Notes under the pieces: model-generated | Seen by the model: the letters and a program-made list of their open reading frames with translations, nothing else | Database searches by the model: none | Told to the model about the DNA's origin: nothing | Part shown: piece by piece, positions 41,257 to 53,875 of the stretch | How positions within the stretch are numbered: the first letter of the stretch is position 1 | Layout: every line of letters starts with the position of its first letter | Made by a program: the position numbers and the translations under genes | NCBI GenBank assembly: GCA_017979445.1 | Contig: CM030707.1 | Location: 21,272,586-21,336,585, forward strand | DNA: 64,000 nt | Reading direction: 5' to 3' | From: Akebia trifoliata | Lineage: Eukaryota > Streptophyta > Magnoliopsida > Ranunculales > Lardizabalaceae

Positions 41257-42526
41257 TGTTCGAGCTGTAGATGATGATAAAATAAAGAACAAAAGAAAAC
41301 CTTGGCAAGCAAGGGGTCGAACCACAGAGACAACGTTAATCCAAAGTAAATTTCTTCAAATCCAATTCAAGTTTTCGAAAAACTTTAAAAATAGTTTGCA
41401 GGAGATGATTTATTTAAAATAAACTACTAAAATAGAATAAACTTAAGAATATGAGAGAGAAGTGTAGATCAATTGGATCTACCTTCACAAGCTTTATCAG
41501 TGAATTCTGATTCTCTATTTATCTCGATCCACTAAACAAAACTAATGTTTGTGGATCGAAAAATTAAACAGTTATAATATAAATAAAAATCAAAAGTATG
41601 AAATAGTTTAGGTCGAGATTATTAGGTAAACATTAACTATTCTCTGTAGAGCATGGATCTTCTTGAACTTATCAAAGAAAGAGACCATCAAAACTTTAAA
41701 AATAATTAATATTCAACTTAATAATAAATACCTATGTTATCACAATAAACTATTAAATCATTATTAGAATCGTAAAACACTAACAAAACTTACTCAGGCT
41801 TCTTCAATCGATCTACCGAAGATTTAACCAATAATTATTGTAAGAACAATAAAGCAAAAATAAAATAAAGGAAACATGGAGAGAAAAGAAAGATGGACGA
41901 AAGAAGTTATCTTTATTGCTTGACTTCAAACCAACGGAGCCTCCTTACAACTTTCATAAAACTCAGAAAAGAAAGAAAATAAAACACTAATCTAATTCTC
42001 TGAAATCTATCCTCAAACTAACTCTCCCTTTCATCTCCCTTCAACTCTAGGTCTGGTCTTCTATTTATAGAGAGACCAGATTAGGGTTTTCTATTGAAAT
42101 TAAGATTTCGGAGACTTTCCGCATTTACATAAAATACTAAAAATAATCTACTGCGAATGGTATCCAGCCGCCAAGTTTCAATACAAATCTTGAGGTTTGA
42201 CTTTCTTAATTGACCGTGCCACCGCAGTTGACCATGGCGCAGCCGTGAAGTTTTAATCAATTGATTTGACTTTTGATCTACGGTCTTCTTTTGGATCCCG
42301 GATCATAGTGTTAACTTCAGTTTTTCCTGATTCATCTTGAAACTTTACGAATAATTCTTGTTACGCGTAAATAATCGTAATTAGTACCGAATTACATAAT
42401 TAAATGGAAAACACGAATTATTATGGACTAATAATGAAATATATGTAATTAGTGGGTTTCGCGTATAATTTATTGATAAAGTCTATGTAATTAGGGTTCT
42501 AGAAACGACTTTCTAGACCTTGATCA
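41257..42526 (-). repeat. Athila 3' LTR
   Basis: It matches 52443-53639 almost throughout. Its outer border meets the AGTAT duplication at 41252. Confidence 0.9.
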
Positions 42527-43670
42527 CACCCCGAACCTAGATTTTGCTAGTCTCGAGTAAAAATAAATTAAAACTAAGTCACAAACAACTTTCGTAGGTT
42601 ACACGACTGCATTTAGCGAATGCAGCAAGCCCTTAAACCCCTAGGTTAATCCTAGTGGACGAGTTTGACTTGTGAGGGTTTGCAGTAAATATACCCACAA
42701 AATTCTAACACTTTATAAAAATATCAAAGTCAAACTCAATGTATGTAAGGTAAACATAATGATATTTCACAAATCAGTCAAAGGTCCATACGTTTAAGCA
42801 AAGTTCTAGTTTTCACTCCTCAGTTTAGAAAATTTCAAACATAACTTAAGTGCTCGTGCAATTTTTTTGATTTTTCTTTAAAAAATATCTTTTGTAGGAA
42901 CAAGATTTCACCTCCTAACTATTAAGAATTGTCGGTTCTTTCTCAGTTCTAACTCAAAACTAAGCATCCTGTCTAGGATTTTGAGAGGTGTGGATGTTTA
43001 CTTTAATACCTCTAAGGGGTTTTATCGATGATATTCCAGTTTACTCATGTTTTTACTATTGACGACTTTCACCCTATTGACTACTTTATTTTTCCACATT
43101 CGACTCTTTTCCTTTTTGCACTTTTTTAGCTCAAGTATTTTTATTATATATTTTTACTTTTTTTCTTTTCTCAACTTCACCACTTTTCTGGTATTCTTTT
43201 TACAAAAAACAGGTAGCCATTTTCAAGGTACCCAGTCTAATCCTATGGTTGCTGTCTAAGTCATATTATCTCTAGTTCTGTTTTTCTTCTAACCAGCCAA
43301 CCAAAGAACAAGGAAGTCATAGCTCACTAGATTCGGTTTCCCCTAACATCCTAGATAGAGAAGAGGGTCAACACTTGTTCCATAAAATCTTATTTTTACT
43401 CAATTAGAAGTGTCATGAATTTTTTAAAAATATTCTTTTGATTTTTCTTTATAAGGAATATCAACAAAAACTTATGATAAAAAATTAAGACATAAGCCTG
43501 AAATTTGAAATTCATATGTAAACAGTACATAGAAAAAGTTTGAAGAAAATATTTTAAAAGTGCTAAATAAAATTTTTTTTCAATTTTTTTGTTTCTGAAA
43601 ACATGAAACTAAACTAGCAGTGAAGTAAATATGAAACTAAACTATCAATAAAATACAATGCAATTGTGAG

Positions 43671-45353
43671 TGTAGACACCCCATTTTTGCACTCTCCTGA
43701 TTAATCAACTCGTCAACCCGATCGCAAAGGTTCCCAATGATGGATGTTTATTCCAATACTTCATTTTGTTACCAGATATGTTTCAGAAATCCGGATGAGG
43801 TATCTCGAACTGACAAAACTTAGAAACCACGCTACGCTAGGTAAATACGACCCCAGAAACATAGAAATCATCATCTTGCAAACCAAAAAGAAGCTTCACG
43901 ATAAAAATCACTAAAAATGACCAAATTATCAAAATACCCCTAACATCAAAACAACCTTAGAGCCTACATTACGCTTAGGAAAACCCACTCAAACACATAA
44001 AATAACAAATCGAAACCAAGTAAACCACTTCGTCAATTTTCACAAAATTTGGTAAAATTACGAAAATACCCCTCATAAAGTTCACGACCATTTCATAAAA
44101 AAAACTTCATAAATGACAAAAACCAACATTCCCATTGAATTCCTTATGAAAAACTGATTCCAAAACATCCTGGAACATTGAAAAATGACTTAAAACGTAA
44201 AAAATCCTCTCCGAGGGCAAAATGGTAATTTCACAATCTTAATAATTAAAAATTTCAAAATTAAAAAATAAATCATTAAATAATGTAAAGTGAAACATTA
44301 ATAAAATTAATTATTAAAATTTAAACCAAAAAATTTATCAATCAGGTTTTAAGCAAAATTGTTGAGGGTTCGCAAGATATTTCTTTAAGGACCCCTCCAT
44401 TTGGGAGTCCAAAGAATCAAAGATATAATAGAGGGGGGTTCTCCAAAAATTTAAAGTCAATCAAGCAAGACTAAAGTCAAGATATTAAAGTCAATCAAAT
44501 AAGACTAAAGTCAAAATTAAAGTCAATTAAGTAAGACTAAAGTCAAGTATTAAAGTCAATCTCATAAGATTAAAGTCAAAACCCTAATCTAAACTAATCA
44601 AGTCAATCTCATAAGACTAAGGTCAAAACCCTAAATCAAAACCCTAATCTAAACTAATCAAGTCAATCTCATAAGACTAAAGTCAAAACCCTAAAACCCT
44701 AAAGACTAAGTCAAAACCCTAATCAAACCCTAATGCTTCTAAAAACTTTATAAATAGGAGCCTCCACACCCTATTTTCGTATCAAAGAAAAAACCCTAAA
44801 AAAGTAGGTGAAGAAGCCTCCACAACCTCCCAAAAACCCTAATTTTGGAGCCCCAACTCCTTCCCTAACACTCCTACTCCGATTTTAGCCTAAAAAACAC
44901 CCAAAAACCTCTAAAAAACATCCCAAAAATCCACAACAAATTCGAAGCACCCAGATCCAAGAAGGAGATACCTTACCTCGAAGATCAGAAATCAGATCCG
45001 AAGATAGAACGAAGTCAGGAATACGGTACAAGGAGTCGTTTTCACCAGATCTGAGGGAATATCACTTTTGCAGATCGAAGGTAAGATTTTTCATTATTTT
45101 TTAATCTAGGTTTGTCATTAGCGATGTAGATTTATTTGGGATAAGTAGAGACCGGCAATGGCCGGGCGGGGTTGGTGCCTAACACCTTCCAACCCCGTAA
45201 CATGATCCCCAGATTCAGATTTTCTATAGTAGATTAGTTCATTATCCGTTTTAGAGTCAGTTTGGTTCCTAGACCATAATAACTAGGTGGCGACTCCCAA
45301 ACCTCAAGGGTCAAAAGCGGATCCGCGCACCCCGCGGATCGAGGGCGCTTTCA
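43671..45353 (+). repeat. Solo LTR inside Athila 3' region
   Basis: It begins TGTAGACACCCC and ends GGGCGCTTTCA, with a perfect 5-bp duplication GTGAG (43666-43670, 45354-45358). A TATA-like TTTATAAATAGG lies near 44747. It lies opposite to the host element. The U3 part holds a dense array of AGACTAAAGTCAA and AACCCTAA words (44440-44730). Confidence 0.88.
44440..44730 (+). repeat. AGTCAA/ACCCTAA-rich tandem array
   Basis: Imperfect units of about 25-60 bp with (T/C)AAGACTAAAGTCAA and repeated AAAACCCTAA. The ACCCTAA words resemble the plant telomere repeat by chance composition. A shorter version is in the related LTR at 49480-49640. Confidence 0.75.
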
Positions 45354-45639
45354 GTGAGCTAACCTAATACCCCTAAACCTAAATGACATATTGTCCTCAA
45401 TATGCAAGAAATAAGGAAAAAAAGAGAAATGTTAGATCACACCTGAATCAATTTTGGCGTTAATGTGCAAACTTTTGTTATAACTAATCTAAAAAAAGTG
45501 AAAGTTATAACAATAATAATTTCCAAAGCAATTATTGCATAAAAGAAATCCTACCTAATATTTGAAAAATAGCCTAATTAAAAACATTCTAATCTAAAAA
45601 AGGAAATCTTAACTATACTACTAAAAACAAACAAATAAA

Positions 45640-46640
45640 AACACATGGGTTGCCTCCCAAGCAGCGCTAAGTTTATTGTTGTCAGCCAAACAATGACATG
45701 AAGCTAATCTTGATACACAGGATTCCTCAGATATGAATCTTTTTTTTTTGGGTGGTAGTGTGAGAAATGGCTTGAGTCATTGACCATTGACTTGAAAAAT
45801 ACTACCATCCGTTGTATTGAGTATCTCAATGTTGCCATAGGAATTAATTTTATGGACCACAAAGGGTCCTGTCCATCGAGATTTCAATTTTTCGACAAAT
45901 ATGTGAAAGCGGGAATTATAGAGTAATACCTGTTGACCTATATGGAAGGACTTTCTTGGAATGTATTTGTCATGCTAGGCCTTTGTACGCTCCTTGTATA
46001 GTCGAGCATTATCGTATGCATCATTACGCAGTTCTTCTAACTTAGAGAGTTGAAGCTTTTTGTGCTCTCCTACTTTGACGAGATGAAAGTTAAGATGTTT
46101 TATAGCCCAATATGCACGGTGTTCGAGTTCTACTAGGAGATGATAGGCTTTTCCAAATATGAGACGATAGGGGGACATGCCAATCGGAGTTTTGAAAGCA
46201 ATCCGATATGCCCACAATGCGTCATTTAATTGCAAAACCCAATCCTTTCGTGAGGGATTGACTATTTTTTCAAGAATGATCTTGACTTCGTGATTGGAGA
46301 TTTCGACCTATCCACTCGTTTGAGGGTAATATAGAGTGGTGACCTTGTGAGTGATAGTGTATTTACGCATGAGACTTTCAAAAATTCGATTACAAAAATG
46401 CTTACCTCCATCGCTAATGATTGCCCTTGGGATACCGAAATGAGCAAATACGGTGTTTTTAAGGAAGTTGACAACGACTTTGTGATCGTTGGTCCGACAG
46501 GCTGTTGTTTCTACCCATTTAGATACGTAATCGACCGTGACTAAAATAAATTGGAATCCATGCGAAATGGGAAAGGGTCCCATGAAATCAATGCCCCAAA
46601 CATCGAAAATTTCAATGATCAAAATGGGTTGTTGAGGCAT
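45640..46640 (-). pseudogene. Athila integrase
   Basis: On the minus strand: [12 protein letters not shown] (first catalytic Asp), IISDGGKHF (second Asp), YYPQTSG followed by a stop and VEISNHEVK (the Glu), then [20 protein letters not shown] and [17 protein letters not shown], the conserved C-terminal part. The in-frame stop lies near 46308 and another at 45975. The coding block is followed by TTGGGAGGCAACCC (about 45650), usual at the end of pol in this group. Confidence 0.85.
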
Positions 46641-46853
46641 TTCATTCCTTCGGTTAATCTTTCCTAAATGTTGGCGTCGATCACACCATTTAGCGAAGAT
46701 GTGGGCATCACGAAAAAATGTTGGCCAGTAAAAGTCACATTACAACACCTTTGCTGCTGTTTTCTTCCCTCCAAAGTGTCCACTACAGGCGTGGTTGTGG
46801 TAGAAATCGAGTATATGTTTCTGATCATGGACAGAAATACACCAACAAATTAT

Positions 46854-48592
46854 TTAATCTGGGGAGTACTTAAATAAGTACAGGTCATTCCAAAATAACC
46901 ATTTAGCTTGGGCGAGAAATCTAAGTTGCTCTTGTTTCTTCCATGAGGTCAGTGTTTGTCTAATCACCAGGTAATTGACAATGTCAGCGTACCAAGGTGT
47001 ATCCATATTGGAGATAGACATCAGTTGTTCATCTGGAAAGTTCTTAGAGATTGGAAGGCAGTCAGAACTTGTTTCAACTACCAGTCTGGATAAATGATCG
47101 GCAACCACATTCTCGCATACTTTCTTATCTCGAATTTCCAGATCAAATTCTTGTAGTAAAAGAACCCATCGGATTAACCTTGCTTTTGCATCCTTCTTGG
47201 AAAGAAGATATTTCAGCGCTGCATAATCAGTGAAGATTATCACCTTGGATCCTATTAAATAGGAGCGAAATTTTTCCAGAGCAAAGACTACTGCTAGCAG
47301 CTCTTTTTCAGTTGTTGAACAGTTAAGTTGGACATCGTTTAACGTTTTACTCGCATACTGGATAACATGGGGGAGTTTGTCAACTCGTTGTCTTAGTACA
47401 ACACCTATTGCATAGTCTAAAACATCATACATCACCTCAAAGGGCAAATTCCAGTTTGGTGGTTGGATGATAGGTGCTGTTGTCAACTCAGTTTTGAGTT
47501 TGTCAAAAGCATTTAGACAGGTGATAGAGAGTTCAAAGTTTGCATCTCTGGATAATAAGTCGCATAGAGGTTTGGAAATCTTTTTAAAATCCTTAATGAA
47601 GCGCTTGTAAAAACCTGTATGCCCTAGGAAAGAACAAACTTTCTTCATAGTTTTAGGGGGAGGTAGATTAGCGATAAGGTCAATTTTTGCCTTATCTACC
47701 TCAATTCCCTAGTGGGATATGATGTGTCCCAAAACAAATTCGGAAGTGACTATGAAATGACACTTCTCCCAGTTTAACACTAGATTCTTTTCATGACATC
47801 TAGTTAAGACTAACTATAAGTGATGTAGGCAATTGTCAAAGCTAGCTCCGAAGACTGAAAAGTCATCCATGAAGACTTCAAGAATTTTTTCGACCATATC
47901 AGAGAAAATGCTCAACATACATCGTTGAAAAGTTGCAGGAGCATTACAAAGCCCAAATGGCATGCGTCGATAGGCAAAAGTCCCGAAGGGACATGTGAAA
48001 GTTGTTTTTTCTTGATCTTCAGGGGCAATCGGGATTTGATTGTACCTAGAATATCCATCAATAAAGTAGTAGTAAGCATGTCTAGCTAGGCGTTCGAGCA
48101 TTTGATTTATGAATGTGAGAGGGAAGTGATCTTTTCGTGTCATAGAGTTCAATTTCCTGTAGTCTATACAAACTCACCACCCAATTTGATTACGAGTTGG
48201 TACTAGTTCATTGTCTTTGTTGGTCACAACGATGACACCGAATTTCTTTGGGAGCACTTGAACAAGACTTACCCATTTACTGTCTGAGATGGGGTATATA
48301 ATACCTACATCTAACAATTAGAGGACTTCTCCTCGAAAAACCTCTTGTAAGATCGGATTCAATCTCCTTTGTGATTCTCTCGATGGTTTGTAGTTATCCT
48401 CGATGTATATTTGGTGCATAACCACAGAGGGACTGATGCCTTGATAGCAGCTATGGTCCAACCAATAGCTTCCTTATGTTCTCGAAGGACTTCTAATAAC
48501 TGCTCTTCTTGGGACTTTTCTAAGTCAGGTGATATGATTACAGGGAAGGTTTCGACCTTCCCTAAGAATGCATATTTCAGCGTGTTAGGCAA
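46854..48592 (-). pseudogene. Athila reverse transcriptase and RNase H
   Basis: RT (48152-47814): TRKDHFPLTFINQMLERL, PEDQEKTTFTCPFGTFAYRR, MPFGLCNAPATFQRCM and the catalytic FMDDF. RNase H (47648-46854): [15 protein letters not shown], an altered first active-site region (YDVLDYAIG where D-A-S-D is usual), [29 protein letters not shown] and ADHLSRL. These share one frame, broken only by in-frame stops near 47814 and 47700. The N-terminal RT piece (48592-48359) is in another frame. Confidence 0.88.
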
Positions 48593-48972
48593 CTGTTTGA
48601 GTTCAGGTTTAGGAGTCTCTTCAACTGAAGGTTGGGATGAAGTGTGGGGAGACTCTCTATTTTAGGTTGCCAAATTGCGAATTCTATCTCGGGGACGGAT
48701 TCTAGGAGGGCATTTACCTCCTTGATGGACTGTTCTTCATCAAACTCGAGGTCAAATTGACCTAAGTATTCTTCTAGCGGATCAATGTTCTCCGCTTCCT
48801 AGAATGTTCTGCTGACCAATGTATCAATCATATTGACCTCCTCCATATCATCCATATTAATGGATTGACACTTGTTGTAAAAGACATTCAATTTTACTTT
48901 CATGTCTCCAAATGCTAAGGTCATGATCTCGTTTCTGCATCTGATCACAACATCAGATGTAGCTAAGAATGG

Positions 48973-49248
48973 TCAACCCAAGATTACTGGAACATGATTG
49001 TCTGGATTTATGACGGGTTCAGTGTCAAGTACCACAAAATCAATGACAAAATAGAAGTCTTTAACCTTAATTACTACATCCTCCACTATTCCTTTGAGAA
49101 TCTTGACTGAACTGTCTGCCAAATTGAGAATGATATCTGTAGGTTTGAGTTCAACCAAACCTAGTTGTTTGTAGATAGAAAATGATAGAAGATTCACATT
49201 GGCCCCTAGATCTAGCAGACATTTCTTAATCATTGTTTCCTCTATAAT
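48973..49248 (-). pseudogene. Athila aspartic protease
   Basis: LLDLGANVNLLSFSIYKQLG holds the retropepsin-like D-(L)-G-A active-site motif; PVILG closes the domain. The N-terminal side is cut by the truncated LTR at 49242. Confidence 0.75.
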
Positions 49249-50439
49249 GGTAATTTCACAATTTTCATAATTAAAATTTTCAAAATTAATAAATAAAACA
49301 TTAAATAATTAAAGTGAAATATTAATGAAATTAATTTAAAATTTTGAACCAAAGAAATCGATCAATCAGGCTTTTAGGCAAAATTGTTGAGGGTTCGCAA
49401 GATATTTCTTTAAGGACCCCTCCATTTGGGGGTCCAAAGAATTAAATATATAATAGAGGGGGGTTCTCCAAAAAATTAAAGTCAGTCAAGCAAGACTAAA
49501 GTCAAGGTATTAAAGTCAATCAAGCAAGACTAAAGTCAAAATTAAAGTCAATTAAGTAAGACTAAAGTCAAGGTATTAAAGTCAATCAATTAAGACTAAA
49601 GTCAAAATCTTAAAGTCAATCAAATAAGACCAAAAGTCAAAATCCTAATAGAGTTCTAATTAAATGATAACTCTATGTAATAGAGTTCTAACTAAAATAT
49701 AATTCTACCTAAAACAGTTCTAACTAAAATATAACTCTACCTAAAACAGTTCTAATTAAAATACAACTCTAACTAAAAGAATTCTAATCAAACACTAATT
49801 CTATTTCAATCAACCCTTAAAAAAAATCTATAAATAGGGGTCCTCATACCCAATTTTTGTATCAAATAATAAACCCTAAGAGAAGTAGGTCAAAAAGTCC
49901 CCCAAGCCTGTCATAAACCCTAGTTTTGAAGTCCCAAGTCCGTACCTAACACCCATACTTCGATTTTAGCCTAAAAAACATCTAAAAGCCCTTCAAAAAC
50001 ACCCATAAAATTCATAAACAAATCCGAAGAATCCAGATCTAAGGAAGGGATACCTTGCCTCGGAGATCAGAAATCAGATCCGGAGACAGACCGAAGCAAG
50101 GAATTCTGTACAAGGAGTTACTCTGTCAGATCTGAGGGAACGAGAACATTGTTTTCGGAAATGTATAGATTTCTCAACTTTTTAACTATTACTTAGGTCT
50201 TTTAGCGATGTTGGTTATTTGGGAATTAGTAGAGATCGACGTTTGCCGGACGAGGTTGGTGCCTAACACCTTCCAACCCCGTAACGTGATCCCCGGACCC
50301 TTTTTTTCTTTCGTAGATTAGTAATATTTACCTTTTTTAGAGTCAGTTTGGTTCCTAGACCGTAATAACCAGGTGGCGACTCCCAAATCTCAAGGGTCAA
50401 AAGTGGATCCGTGCACCCCGCGGATCGAGGGCACTTTCA
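49242..50439 (+). repeat. Truncated LTR, relative of 43671-45353
   Basis: It shares the segments GTTCGCAAGATATTTCTTTA, the AGTCAATC array, CTATAAATAGG and the end GGCACTTTCA with the LTR at 43671, in the same orientation, but lacks about the first 550 bp. It separates gag from protease, and the intervening gag C-terminus is missing, so a deletion accompanied or followed the insertion. Confidence 0.8.
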
Positions 50440-50529
50440 ATTGGTTCCAAAGTCACTCCTACCAAAGTCTCCTAAATTGGTGCTCCAGTTTCGAGCATTT
50501 TCAGCGAATTCTGCGAGGAAATCGTAAGT

Positions 50530-51215
50530 TCAATTTAGAGTCTGATTCATGAATTTTCCTTTGTGCATAGACTCCAAAAGGATACGTTGTGCTGTTGTAA
50601 GACCACAATAGAAGAAATTGACCAGTTGGACTTTATTAATCCCATGATGTGGATATTTTACAAGCAGGTCATTAAATTTTTCCCAGGTTTGGGAAAATTT
50701 TTCATCAGGTTTACCCTTGAAGTTCCTAATGGAATTTTTGATTTGTTCTGTTTTTGCCATTGGAAAGAACTTAGTCATGAATTTACGGGATAACTCATCC
50801 CAAGTAGTGATCGAGTTCAACCATGCTGCTGCATGATCTTCTAGAGGTAGAGGGAACAACCTTAATTTGACATTTTCATCATCGAGGTGACCATTTCGAA
50901 AGGTTTGACATATGGTTAGAAATTTGTTCAAATGGTTATAAGGTAGTTCACTCTCGAACCCATGAAACTTAGGGAGTATATTGATAGTGGCTGCCCTAAT
51001 TTCGAATTGTGCCACATTAGTTGCTAGCAAGACAATACAGGAGGGGGAGTGGCTGTAGTGGGTGCGAATAACTCGTTAAGAGTTCGTTGATCTTCCTCGA
51101 TGTTTGGGGCAATTGGTTGAGCCATCTCAGGTGGCTGAAAGATAGGTGAGGAATCGAACTCTCTTTTTCCTTTGAAGTGGGTGAGATCTTGTGATCTAGA
51201 GATCGAATGGTTCAA
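50530..51215 (-). pseudogene. Athila gag
   Basis: On the minus strand, LPYNHLNKFLTICQTFR, LRLFPLPLEDHAAAWLNS, TTWDELSRKFMTKFFP, FSQTWEKFNDLLVKYPHHG and FYCGLTTAQRILLES match the plant gypsy gag domain. A frameshift near 51030 separates the N-terminal 60 residues. No zinc knuckle remains; that part is missing next to the truncated LTR. Confidence 0.85.
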
Positions 51216-52421
51216 GTGAATTCTTTTGAGATATTCTACCTAACATGCACTAATGATGAACACAGATAATAGGGAGGAATTTCACACGTGCTTGATGGAT
51301 TCCTATTAGACTAGACAGCTCCTAACTATTTCAAAGGAATAGCTTGAGCCTCCAACCAGTTCTCTGAAATCGAAATCAGCCAGTTTAATCCCCAGATGAG
51401 AGGTGGCGCACGATGCTGAGTAAGGGTACTCTTAAATCACCTCTTCGTCTAGAATAGACGTAGTCTATCCCCTTCGTACAATAGGGTACAACGGGGCAGG
51501 ATTTCGCTTAGGCACTGACTTCAATCAAGAAGTGTAATTGGTGCAGCTCAGGCTAGCTTTGCCTATTAAGCTCGATGGGACCTATGGTCAAATCTAATCA
51601 GATTTTAATTAAATTTGAGTTTGTGTGAATTAATTTCCTAATAGGGCAAGAATGCGGTGATGAAATCTGATTCTTATGTTATTAGTGTCAGCCTCGTAAG
51701 GGTGTCCTTTTTACTATTGTGCAATCGGAAGTGTGCAGTAAACTCAATCAAATTCAATAGAGAAACCCACTTGCAAGGGATACGTGGGTGTTTAGAGTTC
51801 TACCTCTCGTTCTAGATGGGCTATGATCGAGTTGAGTCGACTCGGGCCACCGACACCAAACTTGGTGTACGAACCCGAGGAGCCGAGATAGTTACGTCCC
51901 ACTGTCGTCCTCCCTTAATTCTATTACACTCCGAGCCTTCTCGAAATAATGAAAATTAAATAAATTTAAAACTTCTAAAAAGAAAATCCTAATGTAGTTC
52001 TACTTTAAACAAAAAAAAATAATAAATAAATTTCTGTTTATTCATCAAAGAATCGGATCCGGGTGGTGAGATAAAATTTTTGAACCACGTTGCTCCTCGT
52101 CGACTCCTTCGGCTAAAAACAGAAGATAAATCAAAGTTAGAATTCCAAAAAAATTATATGTTCATTAAAATCTAGAAGTCTGAAGAAAAATTCTGCAAAA
52201 ATATGAAATGCGAATCTAAAGGTTTGATCGCAGTGCCACAGTTGATCTAGCCGACGCAGAATTTTTTTTATGAAATTAACTCAAATTTTAGGGTTTTATT
52301 CGCGTTAACTTCAAGAATCCAACAATAGTTTTTTTGGATTTTTCTGAAATAAAAATTTTGATCAACAGAAAATCGAATCAGATTTTCGGATTAAAAAAAA
52401 ATATATTGGATTACACCGTTG
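51216..52421 (-). other. Athila 5' untranslated leader
   Basis: Between the primer-binding site and gag; no open frame. A long leader is usual in Athila elements. Confidence 0.6.
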
Positions 52422-52439
52422 TCCCCGGCAGTGGCACCA
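52422..52439 (-). other. Primer-binding site
   Basis: Minus-strand TGGTGCCACTGCCGGGGA lies 3 bp inside the 5' LTR. It differs at three positions from the tRNA-Asp complement usual in Athila (TGGCGCCGTTGCCGGGGA). Confidence 0.8.
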
Positions 52440-52442
52440 ATT

Positions 52443-53639
52443 TGTTCGAGCTGTAGGTGATGATAAAATAAAGAACAAAAGAAAACCTTGGCAAGCAAGG
52501 GTCGAACCACAGAGACAACGTTAATCCAAAGTAAATTCTTCAAATCCAATTCAAGTTTTCGGAAAACTTTTAAAAACAGTTTGCAGGAGATGATTTATCT
52601 AAAGTAAACTACTAAAATAGAATAAACTTAAGAATATGAGAGAGAAGTGTAGATCAATTGGATCCACCTTCACAAGCTTTATCAGTGAATTTTGAATCTC
52701 TATTTATCTCGATCCACTAAAGAAAATTAATGTTGTGGATCGAAAAATTAAACAGTTATAATATAACAAAAAGTCAAAAGTATGAAATAGTTTAGGCTGA
52801 GATTATTAGGTAAACATTAACTATTCTCTAGTTGGATCTTTTTGAACTTATCAAAGAAATAGACCATCAAAACTTTGAAAATAATTAATATTCAACCTAA
52901 TAATAAATACCTATGCTATCACAATAAACTATTAAATCATTATGAGAATCGTAAAACACTAACAAAACTTGTTCAGACTTCCTCAACCGATCTATCGAAG
53001 ATTTAGCCAATAGTCATCGCAAGAACAATAAAGCAAAAATAAAATAAAGGAAACATGGAGAGAGAGAGAAAGAAAGATAGAAGAAAGAAGTTATCTTTAT
53101 TGCTTGAGTTCAAACCGGCGGAACCTCCTTACAACTTTCATAAAACTCAGAAAAGAAAGAAAATAAAATACTAATCAAATTATCAAATTTACATAAATCA
53201 CTAATCGCAAGAATAAGAAAATGAAGACCTTCCATATTTACATAAAATACTAAAAATAATTTACTGCGAATGGTATCGAACCGCCAAGCTTCAGTACAAA
53301 TCTTGAGGTTTGACTTTCTTAGTTGATCGCGCCGCCGTAGTTGACCATGGCACCGTCGTGAAGTTTTAGTCAATTGACTTGACTTTTGATCAACGGTCTT
53401 CATTTGGATCCTGAAACATAGTGGTAACTTCGGTTTTTCTTAATTCATTTGAAACTTTGCGAATAATTCCTATTACACATAAATAACCGTAATTAGTTAC
53501 GAATTACATAATTAAATGGAAAAACACGAATTATTATGGATTAACAATGAACTATATGCAATTATAGAGTTTAGTGTATAATTTACTGATAAAGTCTATG
53601 TAATTAGAGTTCTAAAAATGACTTTATAGATCTTGATCA
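52443..53639 (-). repeat. Athila 5' LTR
   Basis: Same sequence as 41257-42526 apart from scattered differences and a net 73-bp shorter length. The outer border meets the AGTAT duplication at 53640. Confidence 0.9.
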
Positions 53640-53644
53640 AGTAT

Positions 53645-53875
53645 ATTTAATTTTTTTTTAAATTGACCTATAGGAGTGGAGATTAATATCCGTCGCTATA
53701 TGTATTATATTCTATTTGTTAATAAATTGACCAATGGCAGTGGGTATTTATATTCGCTGCTAAAGATAGTACCTACAACAGCGGAACCGGCTATCCACTG
53801 CTAAATTTAGCAATCGAGGCAACAACGACGGATTCTGGTTCCGCTGCTCATTCGCCGCTATAGCCTTTACCGTGT
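53645..53875. repeat. Right subterminal repeats of CACTA-like element 1 (second part)
   Basis: Continues the 41025-41256 array: units with TATCCGTCGCTATATGT, GCTATCCACTGCTAAAT and CCGCCGCT-like words, ending GCCTTTACCGTGTTTTT where LINE sequence resumes. Confidence 0.7.

Larger units (their letters stand above)
41257..53639 (-). mobile_element. Athila-type Ty3/gypsy retrotransposon (12.4 kb), degenerate
   Basis: Two LTRs (41257-42526 and 52443-53639) start TGATCA and end CGAACA on the minus strand. The 5-bp duplication AGTAT is perfect (41252-41256, 53640-53644). The primer-binding site next to the 5' LTR resembles tRNA-Asp. Gag, protease, reverse transcriptase, RNase H and integrase follow in gypsy order on the minus strand, with stops and frameshifts. 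The two LTRs differ by many substitutions and indels, so the insertion is not recent. Two LTRs of another family are inserted in it in the opposite orientation. Confidence 0.92.
32140..53875 (+). mobile_element. CACTA-like transposon 1 carrying host gene fragments, interrupted by an Athila element
   Basis: It interrupts LINE copy 2; LINE copy 1 shows the uninterrupted order. The left end begins CACTAAAAT. The right end, complemented, reads AACACGGTAAAGGCTATAGC and seems to have lost the outermost bases. Both ends hold many short repeats of the AGCGGAT...ATCCGCTGC type (32166-33010; 41025-41256 plus 53660-53860), the subterminal repeats expected of CACTA elements. The interior carries VPS13-like and HECT ligase exons in the forward direction. 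Excluding the Athila insertion it is about 9.35 kb. No transposase was seen, so it is non-autonomous. No clear 3-bp TSD. Confidence 0.7.

Noticed and set aside
43047..43259. Open frame of 70 codons
   Set aside because: Phe/Leu/Ser-rich translation of a T-rich stretch in the Athila 3' non-coding region; no domain.
44578..44730. Interstitial telomere from repeated CCCTAA
   Set aside because: Units are irregular, mixed with AGTCAA words and confined to an LTR; not a true telomere array.
45354..49241. The two direct LTR repeats (43671, 49242) as the two ends of a single nested element with pol inside
   Set aside because: The first LTR has its own GTGAG duplication on both sides, the pol between them lies on the opposite strand and is continuous with Athila gag, so they are separate insertions.
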